Assembly (NCBI GenBank): GCA_004298045.1 | Contig: SCRM01000010.1 | Location: 310,001 to 374,000 of the forward strand | Reading direction: 5' to 3' | From: Rhodanobacter sp. | Lineage (GTDB): Bacteria; Pseudomonadota; Gammaproteobacteria; Xanthomonadales; Rhodanobacteraceae | Length of the DNA: 64,000 nucleotides | Shown: piece by piece, positions 44,901 to 51,669 of the stretch | Position numbering within the stretch: the stretch's first letter is position 1 | Layout of the letters: each line of letters starts with the position of its first letter | Notes under the pieces: model-generated | What the model was told of the DNA's origin: nothing | Seen by the model: the letters and a program-made list of their open reading frames with translations, nothing else | Database searches by the model: none | Program-made: the position numbers and the translations under genes

Positions 44901-45117
44901 AACGACCATCGCTGCCAACCGCCACCTCGCGGGTCAGGCCGGTCTGGTTGTTGACGATGCGCACCGTCTCGCCGGCGGTGGCCGGCGCGGTGCCGAACAC
45001 CGAACCGGTGGTGGCTTGGCCATAGGCCAAACCGGTGAAACCCAGACCCACGGCCAGTGCGGCGGCCAGGGCGTTGCGGCGGTAATGGTTATCCCGCGTT
45101 GAATGCTTGCTCATCAT
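41905..45117 (-). CDS. Oar-like TonB-dependent receptor 2
   Basis: 1070-residue outer-membrane receptor, paralogue of receptor 1. Signal peptide (LAAALAVGLGFTGLAYG-QA), carboxypeptidase-regulatory-like domain (GRYGANQLPVGQYTVSLMQKG), LSSVTVTANSLPAIDVSS, plug (NAYYLNGFNTTDPIGGAGGVALPFFAIAEQQTITSGYGPEFGRSTGGVISQI) and a barrel ending MEFNVKYDF. The N-terminal 200 residues align well with receptor 1, including AHSAEAIALLAP. One barrel region has YRDDDDGTS, a Tyr with four acidic neighbours. Start chosen at the first of two adjacent ATGs behind GGGGAG. Substrate unknown. Confidence 0.92.
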   Translation of the reverse strand: MMSKHSTRDNHYRRNALAAALAVGLGFTGLAYGQATTGSVFGTAPATAGETVRIVNNQTGLTREVAVGSDGRYGANQLPVGQYTVSLMQKGNAVATRNNVTVSVSGGTQVPFATTTGGKNVENLSSVTVTANSLPAIDVSSTRQTSVITAQQLKTLPLAHSAEAIALLAPGVNMGGSTLGTGPTGTPLVSMGGNSVVENAYYLNGFNTTDPIGGAGGVALPFFAIAEQQTITSGYGPEFGRSTGGVISQIGQRGSNDFHAGVYVSYRPSWAQGNFDNVYYNNPRTPVGAVDNTGTPFLAPSQGTTAYAPGYRKIQAGKKQNSNWEAVYDAYVSGPLIKDKLFFFITAEWQHNSDKAGLQNYGITSPQGFFESTSNKSPKMYGKLDWNINDNNVLELTGVQTKDEELSNNFYNYDYTNQKVANLYGPGVVTKDTFKIGILKYTSYITDNLTLEAMYGLMSGQYYSSLSGAAAAPVTFGPGVAVPAGVSVPNLVDTTIGNPGHTTKTANMRLDFDWRVTADHDLKFGIDNVQYRDDDDGTSILGGGSYNYVQGIPSEFSNSPFAGNPGYGNYVVESLVSQNVSIAARQKAQYVEDKWQVTPNLLLDLGLRNDQFKNTGPGGVAYVKETSPQWAPRLGFSWDVFGDSTFKVFGNAGRYYLALPAGLAARNSAFGSINGTIVYTYSGMTPTGIPTGLAALPITNQAPGTPAGYFSSDGENGVPGNIKDYASTNLKPQYQDEYVLGFQKMLGDTGLVWGEQATFEKAGNLVDDTDVCVEGYSGCADGNAIAGLVNPGKTNYIPQPGGPITWNPNTGNGVYTQGQPFIGFPKPSRRYYALDSYLQHTWDGKWFGKIDYLFSKSYGSTEGPTDTPIGQITNQRNGGFSGSTTAQWDFPDLMAYANGEQANSHRHTIKAFGSYAVTPEWTLSGTFIMQSGAPNVCLSGFGNTIFADAYNGPYQHFCGGVPSAMSATGVGYGGAGSPPGTSGHTPWTHQLNLSVTYTPDWANKHLTLQAEVHNVFNEQNATLYYTQYAIGNGGGASGNNSGTFLYNPVYHTAASTEAPRYMEFNVKYDF

Positions 45118-45280
45118 TTGCTCCCCGGGAACGTCCCGATAAGTTGCATGAAGACCGGCTACACCGCTTGCCTTTGAACTGTCGCCGCATCTGCCCGCGT
45201 TCCCGTTACGCGCCCAGGCGTTCGACCAGTCATGTGCTACGCGATGCATTACCTGCCGCCACCGAGCCTTCGACGCAATC

Positions 45281-45309
45281 AAGCTAGTTTCTTGAAAATC
45301 CCCGGTCAA
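45281..45309 (-). promoter_or_regulatory. candidate sigma-70 promoter of TonB receptor 2
   Basis: Minus strand: TTGACC, 17-base spacer containing ATTTTCA, TAGCTT, preceded by AT-rich DNA that could act as an UP element. Architecture matches receptor 1. Confidence 0.5.
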
Positions 45310-45459
45310 CACTTTTTTATCATATTGCCTTTATTAAGTGTTCATATAACTCGCAACCTAATTCGATTTACAAGTTAATGCGTTCCTCTTTCGCAAGTTC
45401 CCTATTCCAATGTGTTTTATCTTGCGCAACAAAGCGTGCCTTGTTGCTCGAAAAAAGAA

Positions 45460-45505
45460 GGGGTCGGGATGCGTATTCCACCTGTGGAAAACGCATCCCG
45501 ACCCC
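45460..45505. repeat. near-perfect 46-base cruciform
   Basis: GGGGTCGGGATGCGT (45460-45474) and ACGCATCCCGACCCC (45491-45505) are perfect inverted copies; the centre TTCCAC-CT-GTGGAA pairs again after one A-A mismatch. Flanked by AAAAAAGAA and GGTTTTC. It may terminate the AMP nucleosidase gene or be a REP-type mobile repeat. Confidence 0.75.
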
Positions 45506-45530
45506 GGTTTTCAGCCCGGTTTTTCCGGTT

Positions 45531-46322
45531 TTACTCGCCCTCGTCGATATCCCCGAACCGCAAGTGCTTGACGCTGCGACCATTGCGGCGCACGAGCTTG
45601 AGGGCTTCGATGCCGATGCGGACGTGGGCATCGACAAATTTTTCGGTCACCTTGCGATCGCTTGCCGTGGTCTTCACCCCCTCGGGAATCATCGGCTGGT
45701 CGGACACCAAGAGCAGCGCGCCGGAAGGAATGCCGTTGGCAAAGCCGGCGGAGAACAAGGTGGCGGTCTCCATGTCCACCGCCATGCAGCGCGTGCGGCG
45801 CAGGTAGGCCTTGAACTTCTCGTCGTGCTCCCACACCCGGCGGTTGGTGGTGTAGACGGTGCCGGTCCAGTAGTCGTGCCCCAGGTCACGGATCATGGTG
45901 GAGACCGCGCGCTGCAGCTGGAACGCCGGCAGCGCCGGCACCTCGGGCGGCAGGTAGTCGTTCGACGTGCCTTCGCCGCGGATCGCGGCGATCGGCAGGA
46001 TGAGGTCGCCGATCCGGTTCTTTTTCTTGAGCCCGCCGCATTTGCCCAGAAACAGCGCAGCCTTGGGCGCGATGGCACTCAAGAGATCCATCGCCGTGGC
46101 CGCGTTGGGACTGCCCATGCCGAAGTTGATGAGAGTGATGCCATCGGCGGTGGCGTTGGGCATCGGGTACTCGCGGCCACGCACCTCCACCCCGTGCCAC
46201 TCGGCAAACAGATCCACGTAGTGGGCAAAGTTGGTCAGGAGGATGTAGTCCCCGAACGCTTCCAGCGGGGTGTCGGTGTAGCGCGGCAGCCAGTTGGTGA
46301 CGATTTCCTGCTTGTCTTTCAT
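45531..46322 (-). CDS. amn: AMP nucleosidase (short form)
   Basis: Hydrolyses AMP to adenine and ribose 5-phosphate. The 263-residue protein is the short form with only the catalytic phosphorylase-like domain, lacking the N-terminal regulatory domain of E. coli Amn. Conserved parts: ITLINFGMGSPNAATAMDLLSAI, GKCGGLK, AVDMETATLFSAGFANGIPSGALLLVSDQPM (catalytic Asp in VSDQP). The ATG giving MKDKQEIV was chosen; codons upstream are not conserved. Divergent from degV. Confidence 0.88.
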   Translation of the reverse strand: MKDKQEIVTNWLPRYTDTPLEAFGDYILLTNFAHYVDLFAEWHGVEVRGREYPMPNATADGITLINFGMGSPNAATAMDLLSAIAPKAALFLGKCGGLKKKNRIGDLILPIAAIRGEGTSNDYLPPEVPALPAFQLQRAVSTMIRDLGHDYWTGTVYTTNRRVWEHDEKFKAYLRRTRCMAVDMETATLFSAGFANGIPSGALLLVSDQPMIPEGVKTTASDRKVTEKFVDAHVRIGIEALKLVRRNGRSVKHLRFGDIDEGE

Positions 46323-46486
46323 GAAGGACGCCTGGTTCGATGGGCCTCCGCGCACGGAGGATGCCGGCGACGCCACGTCGGCGGGGAACGGATATGGCTT
46401 CCGATTATGTCTGCTTGCCGCAGGCGGTCGGAACCTGCCGCGTGCATGCTATGTTGGAGGCGTTACGAGGGGGGGGAGGAAAACAC

Positions 46487-47431
46487 ATGCGCATGGGAGT
46501 CACCATGGACGCCGCCTGCGACCTGCCGCAGGCGTTCATTGCCGAGCACGGCATCACCGTGTTGCCGATCGCGGTCAAGATCGATAGCGACACGTTCATG
46601 GACAACCGTGACCCGGCCGAGATCCAGCGCTTCATCAACCGCCGGCTGGGCAACCGCAGCCACGCGGCGGAAACCGAGCCGACCTCGGCCGAGGATGTGC
46701 AGAAGCTGTTTCTGGACAAGCTGGTGCTCGAACGGGACTGCGTGTTCTGCCTGACGATGACCGCCACGCGCAGCCCGATCCACGACAACGTGGTGCGCGC
46801 GAGTTTCGCGATCCTGCGCGAGTACCGCGAGCGGCGCGGCGCGGGCGGCAGTACCGCACCGTTCCTGATGCGCGTGATCGACACCCGCAACATCTTTGCG
46901 GGCGCCGCGCCGGCCATCTGGGAAGCGGCGCGCCTGATCGCCAGCGATCAGCCGCCGGCCACGATCCGCGAGCGCCTGAACAATGTGGCCAACCACAGTT
47001 ACGGCTACCTGGTGCCACGCGACCTGTACTATCTGCGCGCCCGCGCCAAAAAGAAGAACGACCGCAGCGTGGGCCTGTTCAGCGCGATGCTGGGCTCGGC
47101 GCTGGACATCAAGCCGATCCTGCGCTGTTTCCAGGGCGAAACCGGGCCGGTGGGCAAGGCGCGCGGCTTCGAGCAAGGCGCGCAAATGCTGTTCGACTAC
47201 GCCGCCCGCCGCGTCCGCGCCGGCCTGCTGGTGCCGATGGTGTGCGTGAGCTACGGCGGCGACCTCGCCGTACTCGAACACCTGCCCGGCTACGACGGCC
47301 TGCGCACCGCCTGCGCCGACACCGGCGTGACGCTGCTGGAAGCGGCGATGAGCATCACCGGCATGGTCAACGTCGGCGAAGGCGCGGTATCGCTCGGGCT
47401 GGCTGCCGAGGAGCACGTGGCGGATTTCTGA
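46487..47431 (+). CDS. DegV family fatty-acid-binding protein
   Basis: 314-residue DegV-type protein. DegV/FakB proteins hold a fatty acid for a kinase (FakA). Typical marks: MGVTMDAACDLPQAFIAEHGITVLPIAV at the N-terminus, then LTMTATRSPIHDNV (the Thr/Ser near ~100 that binds the carboxylate) and VIDTRNIFAGAA. No fakA lies nearby and Xanthomonadales are not known to use FakAB, so the role is uncertain. Start has a strong GGGGGGAGGA site. Confidence 0.87.
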   Translation: MRMGVTMDAACDLPQAFIAEHGITVLPIAVKIDSDTFMDNRDPAEIQRFINRRLGNRSHAAETEPTSAEDVQKLFLDKLVLERDCVFCLTMTATRSPIHDNVVRASFAILREYRERRGAGGSTAPFLMRVIDTRNIFAGAAPAIWEAARLIASDQPPATIRERLNNVANHSYGYLVPRDLYYLRARAKKKNDRSVGLFSAMLGSALDIKPILRCFQGETGPVGKARGFEQGAQMLFDYAARRVRAGLLVPMVCVSYGGDLAVLEHLPGYDGLRTACADTGVTLLEAAMSITGMVNVGEGAVSLGLAAEEHVADF

Positions 47432-47610
47432 TCGGGATTTTTATCGGAATCTGGGATTGGGGATTCGGGATTGGGGATTCGCAAAAGCGAGTTCGCTTGT
47501 TTGCCGGCGGCTGAGGCCAGCCCGCCCCTCACCCCAGCCCTCTCCCCGGTGGGGAGAGGGGGCAGATGCGACTGGCCCAACCCCGAATCCCGCATCCCCA
47601 ATCCCGGCTC
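47432..47610. repeat. GGGATT-type long hairpin element, copy 4, with nested hairpin
   Basis: Left arm 47432-47480 (CGGGATTTTTATCGGAATCTGGGATTGGGGATTCGGGATTGGGG) and right arm ~47580-47610 (ACCCCGAATCCCGCATCCCCAATCCCGGCTC) lie between convergent degV and SDR genes. The longer centre contains CGAGTTCGCTTG and a second repeat type, CCCTCTCCCC-GGT-GGGGAGAGGG (47538-47560). It touches the SDR stop. Confidence 0.8.
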
Positions 47611-48393
47611 CTAGAATCCGAAATTGAGAAACCCGCCGTCCACACCGACGACCTGGCCGGTGATGTAGCTCGCCGCCGGCAGACACAGAAAGGCGATGGC
47701 AGCGGCGACTTCCTCCGGCTCGCCAACGCGTTTGAGCGGGGTGCGGTCGAGCACTTCCTCGAGGTAGTCCTCGTCGGCCAGTGCCTCGTCGGTGCGCCGG
47801 GTGCGGATGTACCACGGCGCCACCGCGTTGACGCGGATGCCGTCCACCGCCCACTCCGCGGCAAGGTTGCGCGTGAGCTGGTGCAGCGCCGCCTTGCTCA
47901 TGCCGTAGGCCGCGCCGGTGCGCACGTGGGTGATGCCGGAGACCGAGCCGACGTTGACGATGGCGGCGTGCGCGTGCTGCACCAGGTGCGGATGCGCCAG
48001 CCGGCACATCTCGAACGCCGCAAACAGGTTCAGCTCGAACACCTCGCGGTACTCCTCGCCGGTGTAGTCGAGCGCCGCGCGCGGGAGGTTGCCGCCGGCG
48101 TTGTTGACCAACAGCGACAACGGCAGCCCGAGATCGCTGACCCAGTCGAACACGGCAAGCCGGTCCTCGGCGTCGGCGAGGTCGGCGGCCAGCGCATAGA
48201 CCCCCACCTGCGGATACTCGTCGGCCAGCTCGCCGCGCATCTCCTCCAGCCAGGCCTCGTCGCGCGCCACCATCAGCACGTTGGCGCCGCGGCCAGCGAG
48301 CTCCTGCGCGGTCGCGTGCCCGATGCCGCGGCTGGCGCCGGTAACCAGTGCGGTGTGGCCGGCAAGCTGCCAGGCTTCGCTGCGAGCGTTCAT
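47611..48393 (-). CDS. SDR-family oxidoreductase
   Basis: Classical short-chain dehydrogenase of 260 residues. Cofactor loop TGASRGIG (~19-26, Arg suggests NADPH), NNAGG (~95), catalytic Ser in NVGSVSG, Tyr-x-x-x-Lys in [10 protein letters not shown], and [36 protein letters not shown] at the end. It resembles tropinone-reductase-like and FabG-like members; the substrate is not predictable. The TAG stop touches the repeat element. Confidence 0.9.
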   Translation of the reverse strand: MNARSEAWQLAGHTALVTGASRGIGHATAQELAGRGANVLMVARDEAWLEEMRGELADEYPQVGVYALAADLADAEDRLAVFDWVSDLGLPLSLLVNNAGGNLPRAALDYTGEEYREVFELNLFAAFEMCRLAHPHLVQHAHAAIVNVGSVSGITHVRTGAAYGMSKAALHQLTRNLAAEWAVDGIRVNAVAPWYIRTRRTDEALADEDYLEEVLDRTPLKRVGEPEEVAAAIAFLCLPAASYITGQVVGVDGGFLNFGF

Positions 48394-48471
48394 GCCGTGA
48401 CTCTACACGATGCGCTTGCGGCCGCACCGGGGCCGCACGACACTTTCCGCCTGCCTGCGTCGGGGATCGCC

Positions 48472-48693
48472 ATGAAGACATTGCTGCTGTTGATCTGCGC
48501 CGGCCTGCTTGCCGCCTGTTCCGGCAAGGCGCCGACACCGCAATCCACGCCGCCGCCCGCCACCAACACCGCGCGCGTCGCCACCCCCTGGGATGCGATG
48601 AAGGCGGACGAACAACGCGCGAAGGATGTGCGGAAGGTGGTCGACAAGCAGGCCGAAGCACAGCGCAAGGCGATCGACGCGCAAACGCAATGA
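48472..48693 (+). CDS. small lipoprotein
   Basis: 73-residue protein with a lipoprotein signal (TLLLLICAGLLAAC, lipobox LAAC, acylated Cys ~16). The mature part is a Pro/Thr-rich linker (PTPQSTPPPATNT) and a charged helix (DAMKADEQRAKDVRKVVDKQAEAQRKAIDAQ). No family recognised. Lies 78 bases from the divergent SDR. Confidence 0.8.
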   Translation: MKTLLLLICAGLLAACSGKAPTPQSTPPPATNTARVATPWDAMKADEQRAKDVRKVVDKQAEAQRKAIDAQTQ

Positions 48694-48889
48694 CCCGCGA
48701 TGGCCACCGGAGAGGCGCGGCGACGCGCGGTTTTCCATCCACACGGCGGCCATCGAATCCGGACCCGGCGTGAAGGATGACGAGGGCAGCGCAACGGCAA
48801 GCGTTGGCGTCGTTATCGCCTTTGTCGTTTAGCCGCCTTGACGGCCAAACGGCTTGCACATCGTGCACCATGCCGGCATCGTGCACGGC

Positions 48890-49696
48890 ATGCCCACACC
48901 CGCCACGCCTCTGCTTGATATCGACGCCGCCACCGTGATGCGCGGCCAGCACGTTGCGCTCGATCATTTCAGCCTGCGCATGGCCGCCGGCGAACACACC
49001 GTCATCCTCGGCCCGAACGGCGCCGGCAAATCGACGCTGGTGCAACTCATCGCCCGCCAGCTCTACCCACTGGCCGAGCACGATGGCCGCTGCACGGTGC
49101 GTGTATTCGACCGCGAACGCTGGAACGTATCCGAGCTACGCGGCTTGATCGGCATCGTGTCGCCGGTGCTGCAGCGCGACTACACCAGCGACGACCCGGT
49201 GGAAGTGTTCGATGCCGTGGTCTCCGGCTTCTTTGCCGCGCGCGGGCTGGCGCTGGACCTGCACGCCACCGCCCCGCAGCGCGAACGCGCGCGCGCCGCG
49301 CTCGACCAACTGGGCGCCAGCCACCTGATCGGCCGGCCGATGGCCAGCCTGTCCACCGGCGAGGCGCGCCGCGTGCTGATTGCCCGCGCGCTGGTGCACC
49401 AGCCGCGCGCGCTGCTGCTGGACGAGCCCTGCGCCGGCCTCGACCTCGCCAGCCGCCGGCGCTTTCTCGAACACCTGCGCACGCTCGCCCGCGGCGGCAC
49501 CACGTTGCTGCTGGTCACCCACCACGTGGAGGAAATCCTCCCCGAGATCGATCGCGTGCTGGTGCTGAAAGCCGGCCGCGTGCTGCACGAAGGCCGCAAG
49601 GCCGCGACGCTCACCGACGCCGTACTCAGCGATGCCTTCGGCATGCCGGTACGGGTGCGCGAGCGGGATGGGTGGTATGGGGCATCGTTGGCGTGA
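48890..49696 (+). CDS. stand-alone ABC transporter ATPase
   Basis: 268-residue ABC ATPase. Walker A GPNGAGKS (~47-54), Q-loop VSPVLQRDY, signature LSTGEARR, Walker B ALLLDEPCAGLD and switch His in LVTHHVEEI are complete. Similar single-domain proteins include YlmA of Bacillus and the ModF halves of enterics. No permease or binding protein is next to it, so the partner is unknown. The stop lies 17 bases from the convergent sppA stop. Confidence 0.85.
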   Translation: MPTPATPLLDIDAATVMRGQHVALDHFSLRMAAGEHTVILGPNGAGKSTLVQLIARQLYPLAEHDGRCTVRVFDRERWNVSELRGLIGIVSPVLQRDYTSDDPVEVFDAVVSGFFAARGLALDLHATAPQRERARAALDQLGASHLIGRPMASLSTGEARRVLIARALVHQPRALLLDEPCAGLDLASRRRFLEHLRTLARGGTTLLLVTHHVEEILPEIDRVLVLKAGRVLHEGRKAATLTDAVLSDAFGMPVRVRERDGWYGASLA

Positions 49697-49712
49697 AGCC
49701 GGCCCAGCCGCC

Positions 49713-51626
49713 TCAACGCACCTCGCACAAACAATACGCATACACGTTCGGCACGCCGGCCTTGGCCTCGCGCAGCAGTGACCATTCGGGCACCAGAGCG
49801 TGCACTTGCGCGAACCACGGCGGCAGACGCACGCCCCAGGATTGCAAGAGCCGCACGCCGGCGTTCTGGCTGAAGCCGACGAGGAAGCGCTCGAAGCGGC
49901 CAAGCGGCGCCTGCTGGTAGCGCACCGGATACCCGACGGGGAGTTTCGCCAGGCTGGCGGCGTCGGTCACTGCATCGCCGAGGCCGCCGAGTTGGTCGAC
50001 GAGGCCGCGGTCCTTGGCCTGCGCGCCGGTCCACACGCGGCCCTGGGCAATCGCATCTATCGCCGCAAAATCCTTGCCGCGCGCCTTGGCGACGCCGCCG
50101 ACGAAATCGCGATAGCCCTTGTCGATGATGGCCTGGATCACGCCGCCCACTTTCGGATCGAGCGGGCGGCTGATGTCGAACGCGCCAGCCATCGGGCCAG
50201 TGGCGATGCCGTCGCTCTTGACGCCGAGCTTGGCCAGCGTGCCGGGCACCGTGTAGTACATGCCGAAGATGCCGATCGAGCCGGTGATGGTGTTGGGTTC
50301 GGCGACGATGCGGTTCGCATTCATCGAGATCCAGTAGCCGCCACTGGCTGCCACGTCGCCCATCGAAACCACCACCGGGATGCCCGCGGCGCGGGTCAGC
50401 GCCACCTCGCGGCGAATCTGCTCGGCGGCATACACCTCGCCGCCGGGCGAGTTGACGCGCAGCACCAGCGCCTTGGTGTGCTTGTTCTCGCGCGCCGCCC
50501 GGATCAGCGCCGCGGTGGATTCACCGCCAATCGCGCCCGGCCCGCGCTTGCCGCCGACGATGTCGCCCTCGGCCACCACCACCGTCACCCCGGGCTTGAG
50601 CGGTTGCACTTGCGCGGGCTGGTCGGCGAGGTAGCGCGTCAGGTCGACGGAGCGGAAACCGTGGCCATCCTTGCCCGCCGGCACCCCGGCCTTGCGCAGC
50701 TCGGCGATCAGCTCGGCACGGGTCGCGGTGCCGTCGATCAGGTGTTCGTTCTGCGCCAGCTGCGCGAGGTCGCCCTGAGTGCTGGCAATGGTCTGCGGCA
50801 GATCGTCGACGTCGGCGCGCAGCGTGGCCGGGTCGACTTTGCGCAGCGTCGCCACCTCGCTGAGCCAAGTGCCCCAGATGCCGCCCATCCAGTAGCCATC
50901 GGCCTGCTTGGCGGCATCCGAGGCGTGGTCGAGGATGTATGGCTCGGCAGCGCTCTTGAATTCGCCCACGCGGAACAGGTGCACGTCGACGCCGAGCTTG
51001 TCGAGCAGGTCCTTGTAGAACAATCGGTAGTTGGCGAGCCCGGTCAGCATCAGGCTGCCCTGAGGATCAAGCAGCACGCGGTCGGCATGCGCCGCGAGGT
51101 AGTACTGGCTCTGGTCGAGACTCGCCGCCCAGGCAAGCACCGGCTTGCCGGTGGCGCGAAAGCGGTCGAGCGCCGCGCCCACCTCGCGCAACGCCGCATA
51201 ACCGCCAGCCTGCAAGTCCTCCGGCAACAGCAGGATGCGGCTGATGCGCTGGTCCTTGGCGGCCGCGTCGATTGCGGCAACCAGGTCGCGCATGCGCACC
51301 TGCTTGGCCTCGTCGCCCGACAGCCGCGCCAGCGTACGCTGCATCGGGTCGATGCTGTACTGCTCCACCAGACGGCCCTGGGGTTTCAGCACCAGCACGC
51401 TGTTGGCCGCAACCTCCCCTGCAGTCCGGCTGCCGGCGATGCCAGCGGCGATCAGCAACACGAACAGCAGCAAAAAGCCGAAAAACACCACGTTGATGAT
51501 GGCCAACCGCAGCAGGTTCAAACCGTGGCCGATGCCAAGCAACATGCGCCAGAAACCACGCCGGGACGGCGGTGCATGCGGCGAGGAGGAACGCGGCGGC
51601 AGGGGTGGCACGGGCATGGGCGGCAT
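49713..51626 (-). CDS. sppA: signal peptide peptidase SppA, 67 kDa type
   Basis: 637-residue inner-membrane protease that degrades cleaved signal peptides. One N-terminal helix (LAIINVVFFGFLLLFVLLIAAG, ~42-63) anchors two tandem S49 domains. The catalytic Lys is in RVGEFKSAAEP (~222, first domain) and Ser in MGDVAASGGYW (~427, second domain), as in E. coli SppA. ITGSIGIFG and RVWTGAQAKDRGLVDQLG are also family segments. The first 30 residues are Pro-rich; ATG at residue 4 is an alternative start. Confidence 0.95.
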   Translation of the reverse strand: MPPMPVPPLPPRSSSPHAPPSRRGFWRMLLGIGHGLNLLRLAIINVVFFGFLLLFVLLIAAGIAGSRTAGEVAANSVLVLKPQGRLVEQYSIDPMQRTLARLSGDEAKQVRMRDLVAAIDAAAKDQRISRILLLPEDLQAGGYAALREVGAALDRFRATGKPVLAWAASLDQSQYYLAAHADRVLLDPQGSLMLTGLANYRLFYKDLLDKLGVDVHLFRVGEFKSAAEPYILDHASDAAKQADGYWMGGIWGTWLSEVATLRKVDPATLRADVDDLPQTIASTQGDLAQLAQNEHLIDGTATRAELIAELRKAGVPAGKDGHGFRSVDLTRYLADQPAQVQPLKPGVTVVVAEGDIVGGKRGPGAIGGESTAALIRAARENKHTKALVLRVNSPGGEVYAAEQIRREVALTRAAGIPVVVSMGDVAASGGYWISMNANRIVAEPNTITGSIGIFGMYYTVPGTLAKLGVKSDGIATGPMAGAFDISRPLDPKVGGVIQAIIDKGYRDFVGGVAKARGKDFAAIDAIAQGRVWTGAQAKDRGLVDQLGGLGDAVTDAASLAKLPVGYPVRYQQAPLGRFERFLVGFSQNAGVRLLQSWGVRLPPWFAQVHALVPEWSLLREAKAGVPNVYAYCLCEVR

Positions 51627-51669
51627 CCGGAGAAACAGCCGCTAGCGTAGCGGCTTGCGCCGCCGTGCG

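Larger units (their letters stand above)
45118..45530. other. receptor 2 upstream region and palindromic repeat
   Basis: 413 bases without a gene. It holds a 164-base 5' leader, the receptor 2 promoter, a markedly AT-rich stretch (about 45285-45425) unusual for this genome, and a near-perfect cruciform (45460-45505) next to the AMP nucleosidase stop. Confidence 0.6.
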
